Shown: piece after piece, positions 1 to 9,100 of the stretch
How the letters are laid out: each line of letters begins with the position of its first letter
Position numbering within the stretch: position 1 is the stretch's first letter
Source of the DNA: Fibrobacter sp. UWB11
Lineage (GTDB): Bacteria; Fibrobacterota; Fibrobacteria; Fibrobacterales; Fibrobacteraceae
Reading direction: 5' to 3'
DNA: 64,000 bases
Assembly: GCF_900143015.1 (NCBI RefSeq)
Contig: NZ_FSRT01000002.1
Span: forward strand, 620,001 to 684,000
The notes under the pieces: generated by a model
Databases searched by the model: none
What the model was told of the DNA's origin: nothing
What the model saw: only the letters and a program-made list of their open reading frames with translations
Translations under genes and position numbers: made by a program

Positions 1-43
1 GAGGCGGGCATGACAAGTTTAGGATTAAAATAAGAGGAAAAAA

Positions 44-1222
44 ATGATCGTTTCTAATTTTAGCGATAGCATTAAGTTCGTTGGGGTAGATGACCGCGAG
101 ATTGATTTATTTGAGGGGCAGTACAAGGTTCCTGACGGAGTTTCGTACAATTCCTACGTGATTTTTGACGAGAAGATTGCCGTCACGGATTCCGTGGACG
201 CACACAAAGTAAACGAATGGCTGACAAATGTTGAAAAAGCACTGCAGGGCAAAACGCCCGACTACCTGATTGTCCATCATTTGGAACCTGACCATGCTGG
301 CGGTTTTCTCGAATTCATCAAGAAGTACCCGGACGCAACTATTGCCGCATCTGCAAAGGCGCTTACGTTCATTCCGCAGTTCGTCAAGCTCCCCGAAGGC
401 ACAAAGACGCTCACGCTCAAGGATGGCGACACGCTTTCGCTCGGCAAGCACACGCTAAAGTTTATCGCCGCCCCGATGGTCCACTGGCCCGAAGTCTTGC
501 TCAGCTACGACGAATCCGAAAAGATTCTGTTCTCGGCCGATGCGTTCGGCACATTCGGACTTTCTGGCAAACTCGGCGAAGACTGGGTGAGCGAAGCAAG
601 ACGCTACTACATCAACATCGTCGGGAAATATGGCATGCAGGTACAGAGCGTTTTGAAGAAGCTCGCCGATATCGAAGTCAAGACGATTTGCCCGTTGCAC
701 GGCCCGGTTCTTACAGACAATTTAGATTTCTACATTGACAAGTACAACACCTGGAGTAGCTACACGCCTGAAACGCAGGGCGTGTTTGTCGCCTACGCTG
801 GCGTTTACGGCCACACGGCAGAAGCTGCGAAAAAGCTCGCCGAATCGCTCCGCGAAAAAGGCGTTGATGTAACGATTATGGATTTGGCCCGCACATATTC
901 TTCGGAAACAGTCGCACAGGCATTCCGCTACAGCCATCTCGCCGTATGCGCAACAACGCTTGATGCCGGGCTCTTCCCCGCAGCCGAAAAGTTCCTCACG
1001 CACATCAAGGCGAAAAACTACAGCAACCGCAAAGTCGGCATTGTCGAAAATGGCACATGGGCGCCGATGGCCGCGAAGAAAATGCACGAGATTCTCGACA
1101 CGCTCAAGAACGTGACATTCTGCGAAACGACGGTCACACTCAAGTCCGCCCTCGACGAGACTTCCGCCGCAAAGCTCGAAGAACTTGCCGTAGAATTTGC
1201 AAAGGATTTGGGGAAAGAGTAG
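44..1222 (+). CDS. fprA: Flavodiiron protein (FprA/A-type flavoprotein)
   Basis: A 392-residue flavodiiron protein that likely reduces O2 or NO in the cytoplasm. The N-terminal metallo-beta-lactamase-fold half carries the diiron motif H-x-E-x-D as HHLEPDH (residues 78-84), with further ligands in the MVHWPEV and CPLHGPV segments. The C-terminal half (from about residue 245, GVFVAYAGVYGHT) is a flavodoxin domain that binds FMN. The length matches the two-domain core; no rubredoxin extension is present. The start follows an AGAGGAAAA ribosome-binding stretch. A strong hairpin terminator lies at 1301-1320. The family is clear; O2 versus NO preference cannot be read from sequence. Electron donors are not encoded nearby. 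Confidence 0.93.
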   Translation: MIVSNFSDSIKFVGVDDREIDLFEGQYKVPDGVSYNSYVIFDEKIAVTDSVDAHKVNEWLTNVEKALQGKTPDYLIVHHLEPDHAGGFLEFIKKYPDATIAASAKALTFIPQFVKLPEGTKTLTLKDGDTLSLGKHTLKFIAAPMVHWPEVLLSYDESEKILFSADAFGTFGLSGKLGEDWVSEARRYYINIVGKYGMQVQSVLKKLADIEVKTICPLHGPVLTDNLDFYIDKYNTWSSYTPETQGVFVAYAGVYGHTAEAAKKLAESLREKGVDVTIMDLARTYSSETVAQAFRYSHLAVCATTLDAGLFPAAEKFLTHIKAKNYSNRKVGIVENGTWAPMAAKKMHEILDTLKNVTFCETTVTLKSALDETSAAKLEELAVEFAKDLGKE

Positions 1223-1240
1223 TTTATTTTACGAGAAGGC

Positions 1241-1268
1241 GATGCCGGAACAGAGTCCGGCATGACAA
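1241..1268. repeat. Dispersed hairpin repeat (GATGCCGG...CCGGCATGACA type)
   Basis: An imperfect inverted repeat, GATGCCGGAACAG-AGTCCGGCATGACA, ends in ATGACA like the other copies in the window. It precedes a terminator hairpin. The same composite order occurs at 3430-3509. Confidence 0.7.
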
Positions 1269-1300
1269 CGAAAAAGTGAATTGCATGAAAAATTGCAAAA

Positions 1301-1325
1301 AAGTCGGCGGAAGCCGACTTTTTCG
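1301..1325. terminator. Hairpin terminator after flavodiiron gene
   Basis: The 8-bp stem AAGTCGGC/GCCGACTT has a GGAA loop (1301-1320), flanked by A-runs on the left and TTTCGTTTT on the right, so it can work in both directions between the convergent genes at 1222 and 1351. Confidence 0.85.
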
Positions 1326-1350
1326 TTTTCAGAGCAGAAGGAAGTAAAAG

Positions 1351-2757
1351 TTATTCCTTGTCGGACTTGACATCGGTCCACTTGGCGTTATTGCCGATGT
1401 TGCGGATGAGACGGAAACCACCGGAATAACCTGTATATCGATCCTCAGAACGATAACTATAGTTTATCCTTTTCCAATCGTGAAAAAGGCCTCCACCCTT
1501 CAAACAAGACGGACAATCTCTACCTTTTTTTAAACAGTATGGACAGTCGTTTCGGTAACATTCTATATCTTCCTCATGTCTATTATCTATAACTACTGTT
1601 ATCATTAAACCTTCAACAATAGGTCTTAACCAATTGTGATCTTCTAAAAGAACGTGTTCTTCCACCAAGCCCAAAACATCATACAGGCCATAACCATTAG
1701 GGAGTAATTGACCTACTGGTTCTGTTTTTACATGTTCCTTATATTTGGCAAATCTTGCATATTTCGTAACGTCTTTTATTTTAGCGGAATTATTGCACCA
1801 AGGCTTGGCCTTTTTTTCTCCACCGCGAGCAAGCATCATCCATTCGTCATAATACGGTAGCCGGTAACCATCAGAAGTTGAATCAGCGCTAACATGAATT
1901 GCTTTTTCTTCATGATTGGAAAAATCATAAGACATAATGATATATTGATGCAATGGCCCTTTGCGTTGTTTAGTAGACTCACGATAGTATATTGCAACAT
2001 ATTGATATCGCGGATTGATTATTGAATCGTCATATTCACCTGATTCAGGTTCAATTATTTTTATATATCTATCTTTAGTCGCAGAAAAATTATAATATGG
2101 CTTCAATCCTTCTCGAATGCTGCGCGCATTGGCATACTTCATTGCCATATACAAAGAAATCATATTTGCCGCAGAATCATGGGCATCGCATTTTTCGTTA
2201 CGCATGCTGGACTTTTTTCTTTCTGACCATTCTTTTTCAATCTGATGATCCTTTGGATTTAAGGGAATTTCATCCCACATTAATTGAGTGATTTCGCAAT
2301 TGGTAACCGGGTATTCATCTACTAGATAAGTTCCTGTAACAGACACCGTCTTTGTGTCAGACGCGTGCATTTGACGACGGTCATTACCATATAAAGTTTC
2401 TTCATTTTTGAAGTTCAAATACTTCATGCCGACTATTAGATTAATTTTATAGGCACTGTCAGAATCAAAAAACTTCACATTAATTGGATAGACGCCGATA
2501 AGCGTCGGAACTTGGATTTTCAGGCACGAATCATTGAAAATTTCGGTATCCAACGAGGTTTCCCACGTGCGGACTTTTGAATCGATGCAAATGTTGAGGG
2601 AATCGTTCTTTTCGACCTCGAGCCAAGTTTCGGTTTTTAAAGAACCTCGATTTAAAGCGATATATTTTTCCCTATCTGAGCAGGCTGTACAAAATAATGA
2701 GCAAGCAATGCAAAGGAAAATACATAAAATCGATATTTTTATTTCCAAGATATTCAT
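1351..2757 (-). CDS. Lipoprotein with SUMF1/FGE-like domain
   Basis: A 468-residue predicted outer lipoprotein: an N-terminal hydrophobic segment ends in a lipobox (LFCTAC, then SDREK). The C-terminal half has features of the formylglycine-generating-enzyme (SUMF1) fold: YRLPYYDEWMMLARGG, then PNGYGLYDVLGLVEEHV, and the typical ending SGGFRLIRN. A Cys-rich insert (CPYCLKKGRDCPSC) just before that ending resembles a zinc ribbon. Members of this fold in Gram-negative bacteria often have structural or binding roles rather than sulfatase activation; no sulfatase is nearby. The ATG at 2757 is preferred over an in-frame TTG 9 nt upstream because AAGG lies in front of it. The preceding gene ends 17 nt upstream, so they are probably co-transcribed. 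Confidence 0.75.
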   Translation of the reverse strand: MNILEIKISILCIFLCIACSLFCTACSDREKYIALNRGSLKTETWLEVEKNDSLNICIDSKVRTWETSLDTEIFNDSCLKIQVPTLIGVYPINVKFFDSDSAYKINLIVGMKYLNFKNEETLYGNDRRQMHASDTKTVSVTGTYLVDEYPVTNCEITQLMWDEIPLNPKDHQIEKEWSERKKSSMRNEKCDAHDSAANMISLYMAMKYANARSIREGLKPYYNFSATKDRYIKIIEPESGEYDDSIINPRYQYVAIYYRESTKQRKGPLHQYIIMSYDFSNHEEKAIHVSADSTSDGYRLPYYDEWMMLARGGEKKAKPWCNNSAKIKDVTKYARFAKYKEHVKTEPVGQLLPNGYGLYDVLGLVEEHVLLEDHNWLRPIVEGLMITVVIDNRHEEDIECYRNDCPYCLKKGRDCPSCLKGGGLFHDWKRINYSYRSEDRYTGYSGGFRLIRNIGNNAKWTDVKSDKE

Positions 2758-2774
2758 CAATGTCAAACCTTCAA

Positions 2775-3308
2775 CTATTCGAGCAAATCATAGTAAAATC
2801 TATCCGTAGACTTTTTAATGCACAAGACAACGGCATCATCGAAATTCCCGATATCATTTTCGTTTTTCGAAAACAGCAACGGCTTGCCTTTTGAATTTGT
2901 CATCGTCTGGAATACATAAAAACCATCTTCTTCGCCATTTCTATAAAGCACGAAATTCACCGGTTTAAAATCGTATGGAGTCTTGTCTTCTTTTCGCATA
3001 GACAAGCGAATTTTCAACGAGTCGTACTCGGTCATGGAACTTTTAATCACATAGGCCTTGATGACTCTCGACAAACGTCTATTTATAAGCGTCGATCTTT
3101 CCAAAACAGAGGGAATAGAATCCATCAATGGTATTTTAGGATATATGGGATTTACAAAGCCATTTTCGCTAAGTTCACCATACACAATACCGGAGAACGT
3201 CACGGGGATGGATTCCGTCAGCAAAACTTTTTCACTAGAATTTTTATCCGAGCATGCAACGCATAAAATAACATATAACGACAATACTACGGTTTTCAAG
3301 ATATTCAT
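2775..3308 (-). CDS. Small lipoprotein of unknown function
   Basis: A 177-residue lipoprotein (MNILKTVVLSLYVILCVAC, then SDKNS) with a clear lipobox and a largely polar, beta-rich remainder. I do not recognise the family. The start is fixed by a GGAGGT ribosome-binding site; the longer ORF start (3323) would place that site inside the gene. The N-terminus (MNIL, then hydrophobic, then ACSDK) resembles that of the next gene, which begins 17 nt after this stop, so the pair is likely an operon. Confidence 0.7.
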   Translation of the reverse strand: MNILKTVVLSLYVILCVACSDKNSSEKVLLTESIPVTFSGIVYGELSENGFVNPIYPKIPLMDSIPSVLERSTLINRRLSRVIKAYVIKSSMTEYDSLKIRLSMRKEDKTPYDFKPVNFVLYRNGEEDGFYVFQTMTNSKGKPLLFSKNENDIGNFDDAVVLCIKKSTDRFYYDLLE

Positions 3309-3429
3309 ACAAACACCTCCCAAATTGATTTTATAAAAGCAACCTACAAAATCAAGTTAAAGGGAAGCTGCGTTATAAACGAATTAGTATGTAAAATAAA
3401 ATTGTGTTTTTTTCGTTTTACAAGATGGT

Positions 3430-3456
3430 GACCCCGCAACAAAGTGCGGGGTGACA
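3430..3456. repeat. Dispersed hairpin repeat (GACCCCGCA...TGCGGGGTGACA)
   Basis: The inverted repeat ACCCCGCA/TGCGGGGT closes a short loop and is followed by GACAATGA. It is the same repeat type as 1241-1268. Confidence 0.65.
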
Positions 3457-3489
3457 ATGAGAAAGTGTGTTGCATGACAAGATGCAAAA

Positions 3490-3509
3490 AAGTCGGCGGA
3501 GGCCGACTT
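3490..3509. terminator. Hairpin, near-copy of the terminator at 1301
   Basis: The stem AAGTCGGC/GCCGACTT with loop GGAG is identical to 1301-1320 except in the loop. It is preceded by AAAAA, giving a T-run on the minus strand. It may be a repeat component rather than a dedicated terminator. Confidence 0.55.
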
Positions 3510-3560
3510 GTGCGTTAAACAATGTGACTGGATTCCGTCGCAAATGTAGATACTAGAAAT

Positions 3561-3685
3561 TATGGATTCCCTACGCTCCGCTCCGAGAATGACAAGATGC
3601 ATAGATTGCTTCGTCGCTTTGCTCCTCGCAATGACGTTTGTAGCTTTGCTCGTGGCAGGCTTGCTTAGCTCCTCGCAATGACGTT
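3561..3685. repeat. Cluster of dispersed repeat copies
   Basis: GGATTCCCTACGCTCCGCTC followed by CGAGAATGACA (3565-3595) is a standard repeat unit. Then come two copies of a GCTCCTCGCAATGACG unit (about 3621-3641 and 3670-3685). Confidence 0.65.
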
Positions 3686-3703
3686 AGCGGGGACGTTCGC
3701 TAA

Positions 3704-4051
3704 TTACTTCTTGCTAGCGAGTTCGTCTTCGAGTTTCTTGTTGCGGCTGTCCTGCATTTCGCAGATGTTCTTGAGATTGTTGATTTCTGCGTTCTGCTTG
3801 GCCACCTGATCCTTGAGATCTTCGCACTTGGCGGCGTAGGTCTGTTCGGATTCGATGCGGCTATTCAGCTCTTTGCGGAGGCTGTCCACGGAATTGCGGA
3901 GCTTTTCGACGGCATCGTCGGCATCCTTGATAACCGGATTATCGCAAGTTTCGTTTTCATCGCAAGAACAGCACTTAAAAAACTTCTTTGTAATCGCAAC
4001 TGTCGCAGCGGCACCGAGAATGGCACCGACTAAAAAGCTATTCGTTTTCAT
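3704..4051 (-). CDS. Membrane-anchored coiled-coil protein
   Basis: A 115-residue protein with one N-terminal membrane segment (SFLVGAILGAAATVAI), a CCSCDENETC Cys cluster at about residues 22-31, and a long helical coiled-coil region (about 40-115) with heptad-like charged repeats. No family is recognised; the layout is like YtxH-type envelope proteins. The ATG at 4051 follows an AAGGAG site 7 nt upstream, which excludes the longer start at 4078. Confidence 0.65.
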   Translation of the reverse strand: MKTNSFLVGAILGAAATVAITKKFFKCCSCDENETCDNPVIKDADDAVEKLRNSVDSLRKELNSRIESEQTYAAKCEDLKDQVAKQNAEINNLKNICEMQDSRNKKLEDELASKK

Positions 4052-4185
4052 GGTCAAACTCCTTGTAATTAAATCCACCTAATAATATCCATTCTAAGAA
4101 CGTAAAAGTCAAGAATTTTTTAGAAAAACGCCTTTTTTTCGAGAAAAAATCGCTATTATCACCAAATGTTTATACAAGAAATTAT

Positions 4186-4246
4186 GGTTTCTACCGCCTT
4201 CGGCTCCAGAATGACAGGTCAAGGATAACGGCTCCAGCATGACATT
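4186..4246. repeat. Dispersed repeat copies
   Basis: CTACCGCCTTCGGCTCCAGA followed by ATGACAG, then a second shortened unit GGCTCCAGCATGACATTGC. It lies in the 245-nt gap between the divergent genes at 4051 and 4297. Confidence 0.65.
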
Positions 4247-4296
4247 GCAAAATAATTATAAAATTCTTATATTGCATGTGGGGTTTATAGGTGCAT

Positions 4297-5895
4297 ATGG
4301 CCAATCCGCTTTATTCAGTTCTTTCATTTACTTGTGCTCTCGTCTTGCTGATTTTCATGAATCAGTTCAAGTTGGTATTGGACAAAAGCGAAAAAACCGA
4401 CAAGGACTTTTCACGGCTCTCGTATTGGGTGACCTTCTTTTGCCTCCAAGACGGCGTTTGGGGCCTTTTCGGTAGCGGCACCATTTTCAACATCGAATAC
4501 TTTTTCATTTCGTCATCCATTTCACACGCGGCAGCGGCAATACTTGCCTACATCTGGCTGAGCTATATCCTCAATTTTATCAATATCGAACGCGACAAGG
4601 CAATCCCGGCCAAGATGCTTTCGATTTCGCTTGTCTTGTTCCAGCTCGTATTACTCGTAATAAATTACAGGTCCAGGTTCATTTTCGACGTTTCTGCCGA
4701 AGGCGTTTATGTCATACGTGCAGGCAGAAACCTCCTCTACTACAGTCAATATTTCACGTTCTTCGTCATCGGTCTTTTTACAGCATACAGGATTGCGAGT
4801 GCAAAAAACGTCGGCACACGACGTCACTACGCTGCGGGTTTTTTATTTATTCTCGCCCCCGTCCTTTGCGGTCTGCTCCAGAAAGTGTATATCCTCGCTC
4901 CTTGCGACTCTATCGGATTCATGCTCGGTTGCTGCACCATCTATGCATTCTTCATTTCAAAAATCAGCAGGAACAGGGACCTCTCGCAAAGGGCAGTCAT
5001 CATCTCCGGGCTCTCGGCCGACTATGACTTGGTCGTGTACGTGAACACAGCCAAGAATCAAGCAAAGTATTTCCAGGTGAGCGAAAAATTCGCCCCCCTT
5101 CTTTGGGAAGGCCGCAATTCATCGGATCCCAAGAGCTTTGACGACCTGATGAGACGCATTTACGTCCCCAACGAGTTTAGCGAATTTATTGAAAAATCGA
5201 CCCTCGACAAGTGCATCGAAATCTTGCAGACGGCCCCTTACTACACGATTCCATTCCTCGCAAATATTGACGAACGTACGGAACACTACCGCTTAAAGAT
5301 TGCAAGCGACAAGAGCAATTCACAAGCTTTCATTGTCGGTATTACGAACGTCGAAGAAGAACACCGCCTCGAAGAAACCGCCCAAAAGTTAAGAAAGGAC
5401 CTCCAGCATACAAAGCTTATCGCGAACAAGGACCCGCTCACAGGAATCGGGAGCGCCGCCGCGTTCAAGGTCAAATGTAATCTTATCGACAATCAAATTA
5501 AGCAAGGGCATAAAATCAGGTTCGCTATTGTAGAATGCGACGTAAACGACTTGAAGTACATGAACGACAACTTCGGACACGACATGGGTAACGAATACCT
5601 CAAGAATTGTTGCAAGGTTTTCTGCAATGTGTTTAGCCACAGCCCCGTATTCCGCATTGGCGGCGACGAATTTGCCATCATCCTTTACGATACTCAATAC
5701 GAACAACGTACTGAATTATTCGAAAAGCTCAGAACATCAGTCAATCTCAAGTCAAAATCCCCGAAGGAACGCATTTCGTTTGCAGCGGGAATGGCTGACT
5801 ATAGCAGTCAAATTGACGAAAGCGTAAAGGACGTGCTCAAGCGCGCGGATACCTTTATGTACATCGACAAGAGCAAAATGAAAAAAGGACGTTAA
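4297..5895 (+). CDS. Membrane diguanylate cyclase (GGDEF)
   Basis: A 532-residue protein. About seven hydrophobic segments fill roughly the first 220 residues. A linker, which may be PAS-like (FQVSEKFAPLLWEGRN), follows. A helical connector (EEHRLEETAQKLRKDLQHTK) leads to a GGDEF domain with intact GGDEF at residues 455-459 and the usual DPLTGIGSAAAF start. It therefore probably makes c-di-GMP in response to a membrane signal. No RxxD inhibitory site is obvious. The ATG at 4297 is used here; a GTG two codons earlier is also possible. No adjacent effector gene is seen. A terminator follows at 5903-5924. Confidence 0.87.
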   Translation: MANPLYSVLSFTCALVLLIFMNQFKLVLDKSEKTDKDFSRLSYWVTFFCLQDGVWGLFGSGTIFNIEYFFISSSISHAAAAILAYIWLSYILNFINIERDKAIPAKMLSISLVLFQLVLLVINYRSRFIFDVSAEGVYVIRAGRNLLYYSQYFTFFVIGLFTAYRIASAKNVGTRRHYAAGFLFILAPVLCGLLQKVYILAPCDSIGFMLGCCTIYAFFISKISRNRDLSQRAVIISGLSADYDLVVYVNTAKNQAKYFQVSEKFAPLLWEGRNSSDPKSFDDLMRRIYVPNEFSEFIEKSTLDKCIEILQTAPYYTIPFLANIDERTEHYRLKIASDKSNSQAFIVGITNVEEEHRLEETAQKLRKDLQHTKLIANKDPLTGIGSAAAFKVKCNLIDNQIKQGHKIRFAIVECDVNDLKYMNDNFGHDMGNEYLKNCCKVFCNVFSHSPVFRIGGDEFAIILYDTQYEQRTELFEKLRTSVNLKSKSPKERISFAAGMADYSSQIDESVKDVLKRADTFMYIDKSKMKKGR

Positions 5896-5902
5896 GAAAA
5901 AA

Positions 5903-5930
5903 CCCCGAGTCAGATGACTCGGGGCTTTTC
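5903..5930. terminator. Bidirectional terminator between GGDEF gene and tRNA-Ser
   Basis: A perfect 9-bp stem CCCCGAGTC/GACTCGGGG with loop AGAT (5903-5924). A-runs lie on the left and CTTTTC on the right, so it can serve the plus-strand GGDEF gene and the minus-strand tRNA. Confidence 0.88.
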
Positions 5931-5932
5931 AG

Positions 5933-6021
5933 CGGGAAGAGCGAGATTCGAACTCGCGATAGGATTAAGTCCTATACGTCCTTAGCAGGGACGCGCCTTC
6001 GGCCAACTCGGCCATCTTCCC
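5933..6021 (-). tRNA. tRNA-Ser (GCU)
   Basis: Read on the minus strand, the acceptor GGGAAGA pairs with TCTTCCC (discriminator G). The anticodon stem CGTCC/GGACG holds loop CTGCTAA, giving anticodon GCT for AGC/AGU codons. A long variable arm (ATAGGA/TCCTAT) and TTCGAAT in the T loop are typical of tRNA-Ser. CCA is not encoded. Confidence 0.95.
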
Positions 6022-6199
6022 ATCTTGGGGACACTAATTTTAAAAAATTTTCAGCAAATTTTCAAGGGGTAATGGCCAATTTCGTTGTTTTTCCTTGCAA
6101 ATAAGCGTATTTTTTACATGATGCGCTCCATTTTGCAGGACACGCCCTCAAAACTTTTATATCTTGTAAGTCGTTAACAGTCAATAAGTTACGTAAAAT

Positions 6200-9100
6200 A
6201 TGAATAAGTTTGTCAAAATTACAGTCGCCTTCTTTCTCGTAGCCCTGATATGCTACATCCCCTTTTATATAGTCGTGTTCAAGATCCTCCCCGAACGCGA
6301 CCCGGACAACCTTTTCAACCGCACGACCATTTTGCAGGTGCTCTCGGGCGAAACCCGCGTTTTCTATGAAGACGGTGAAAACCTGTTGGGAGCCTTCTTT
6401 GACGCAAACCACCGTGTTTACGTCCCCTACGGCGATATTCCGGTAAACCTCATTAACGCCCTTATTGCAGCCGAAGACTCCCGTTACTGGACCCACAACG
6501 GCTACGACCTCAAGGGGTTCATGCGCGCCATGGTCAATAACGTCAAGTCCGGACGAATGAGCCAGGGCGGTTCCTCGCTTACGCAACAGGCCGTCAAGAA
6601 CATTTTTGGCCGCGAAGAACGTAGCGTCAAGGAAAAGCTCAAGGAATTCTTGAACGCGCTCCGCATGGAAAAGCATTTTTCCAAGGAAGACATCCTGGAA
6701 TTCTACCTGAACCAGTTCCACGTTTCGGGTACGGGTAAAGGCGTTGCCATTGCAGCTCAATACTTCTTCAACAAGGAACTCAAGGACCTGACGCTTGCCG
6801 AATGCGCATTTATTGCAGGCTCGGTGAAGGGACCGTTCAATTACGATCCATTTATCCAGCGCACCGAAGAACGTAGGCAAAAGGCACTCGAACGCGGAGA
6901 AACTCGACTCAAGTACGTGCTCGGACGCATGGTCGAAGAAGGCTATATCGAACAGGCCGACATGGACGCGGCACTTGCAAAGCCGTTGGAATTCAACCAC
7001 GGCAACTTCCGCTTTACCATGAGCACAACGCTCGAACGCTTGGAAGAACGCCTCGACAGCGACTTTTTCCACGAGCTTTTCCAGCAGGAAGGCATCGAGG
7101 ACTGGCGTAAGGCACAGCTCGAAATCACGACGACTTTGAACGCCAAGTCACAAGACGCAGCCAAGCGCGCGTTGCAGACAAATATCAGCAACTTGCAATT
7201 GCAACTCGGCGGTTTTGTACTCCCCAAGGCACAATTTGCAAACCGCGCGCGCAACGCCCGCAAAGGCGACTACCTGTACGGCGCCGTGGATAGCGTATTC
7301 TACGATACTACCGGCAGACTCCAATCGCTCAAACTCAACTTCGGGCAGCTCAAGGGTATTGTCACGGAACAGGCGGTCAATGATTTTGCAAAACTCGCCG
7401 GCGGCGATGTGAACAAGATTCTCGCAACCCAGCTCAAGCCGGGCGCCATTCTCCTCGTGAGCATTATCGACGAAACTCCGATCGATGGTTACGCTCCGTG
7501 CAAAATCGAAACGGAACCGGTACTGCAAGGCGCCCTGGTCGCCATCCAGAACGGCAAGGTGCTCGCCAGCCAAGGCGGGTTCCACAACACCGGATTTGAC
7601 CGTAGCTTCAAGGCTCTCCGCCAGCTCGGTTCTAGCTGGAAGCCGATTCTTTACGCACTCGCTCTCAAGTACCACTGGAACTACCTCGACAATCTCGAAA
7701 ACGAATTCAACGCATTCCAATACGGCAACCAGTTCTACTTCCCGCGCCCGGACCACAAGAACAAGGGTGACGTTGTAAGCATTGCATGGGCTGCCACGCG
7801 TTCCGAAAACATCGCAAGTATTTGGCTTTTGGAACATCTTTTAGACAAACTTTCGGACAAGGAATTCGAGGACGTTGCCCGCGAAAACGGTTTTGCACGT
7901 GAACCGGGAGAAGAACGTATCAAGTTTGTTGAACGACTGCGCGACAAGTACGGCCTCATGATGAAGGAAGAAGTCAAGCGCGAAATCGAATTCACGAAGG
8001 CCCGCGATGCACTTGTAGAACGTTATATGAACGATGGCAAGGTTTTGCAAGCCCGCGCCGTGCAGAATTTGCGCTATGGCATGTTCAATGACATCGGGCT
8101 AAAACAAGCAAAGAGAGACCCGAAGATTACAAAATACGTCAACCACAACTTCAAACGTTATTCTGAAATTTGGCGCGCCCGTGAAATTCAGGAACTCGAC
8201 CCCGATGAATCCGCAAACTTGCAGCCGCTCGATTCTGTACAACTTATTGAAAACTTCACGCTTGCCGACTTTAAGCGTTTGAACGCCATGATTGAACCTG
8301 TAGACAGCGATGCCGATTACTACGACATGGCCCATTTGCGCTACTGGCCGGATTACCGCCGCGCCCTTTCGATGGCCGACTATGCACGCTTTGCAAACGA
8401 AATCGGCATCCGCCAAAAACTGCAAAGAGTGTTCAGTATGCCGCTCGGCGTGAACGACATTACGCTCGCCGAAATCAGCACAGCCTACCAGACAATCCTC
8501 ACCGGAAAAATCTTCAAATGCAAGGATGCCGATTGGACGGAACCCTGCTTTATCAAGGAAATCCGCAACCGCGATGGACGCGTTATCTTTAGAAACAAGA
8601 TGGAATCGAAAGTAGTACTCGACGACACCGTAACGACTCAGGTAGGCGTCATGTTACGCTCCGTGTTCACAAACGGTACAGCACATAGCCAGCTTTCGGC
8701 ACTCAGCATCAAGAATCCGGAAGGTGCATCGAAACTTCGCTACCCGGTAATGGGCAAGACGGGTACAACAAACGATTACAGGAATGTGGCGTTCTTGGGC
8801 GCGCTCCCGACATACGTCAAGGAAAAGAACGGCGTGGCACTGGACAGCGTTATTGCTATCGGAAGCTATGTAGGCTTTGACGACAACAAGCCTTTGAAAT
8901 CGGGACGTACACGTATTGCAGGGGCTTCGGGTGGTCTCCCGCAATGGGCTGCATTTGCAAAGGAAGAAATGGACATTCTCGGGCTCCCGAAACAGATTGA
9001 CTTCTTAGACATTTCGATGCTCGCCACGGGCGAAGTTCCGCTGATGCTGACAAACGAACGCGGAGAACTCACAGTGGACCCGATGACAGGTGAAGCTTTG

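Larger units (their letters stand above)
3309..3703. other. Gene-free interval full of dispersed repeats
   Basis: This 395-nt stretch has no convincing gene. It holds the repeat hairpin at 3430-3456, a terminator-like hairpin at 3490-3509, and further repeat copies at 3561-3596 and about 3610-3685. A 72-codon minus-strand ORF here is only a translation of these repeats. Confidence 0.7.

Noticed and set aside
3384-3602. 72-codon minus-strand ORF rich in repeat-like sequence
   Set aside because: It is a translation of the dispersed repeats and has no ribosome-binding site or family signature.
6062-7072. 336-codon ORF antisense to the PBP1A gene
   Set aside because: It lies opposite a well-supported coding region and has no recognisable protein features.
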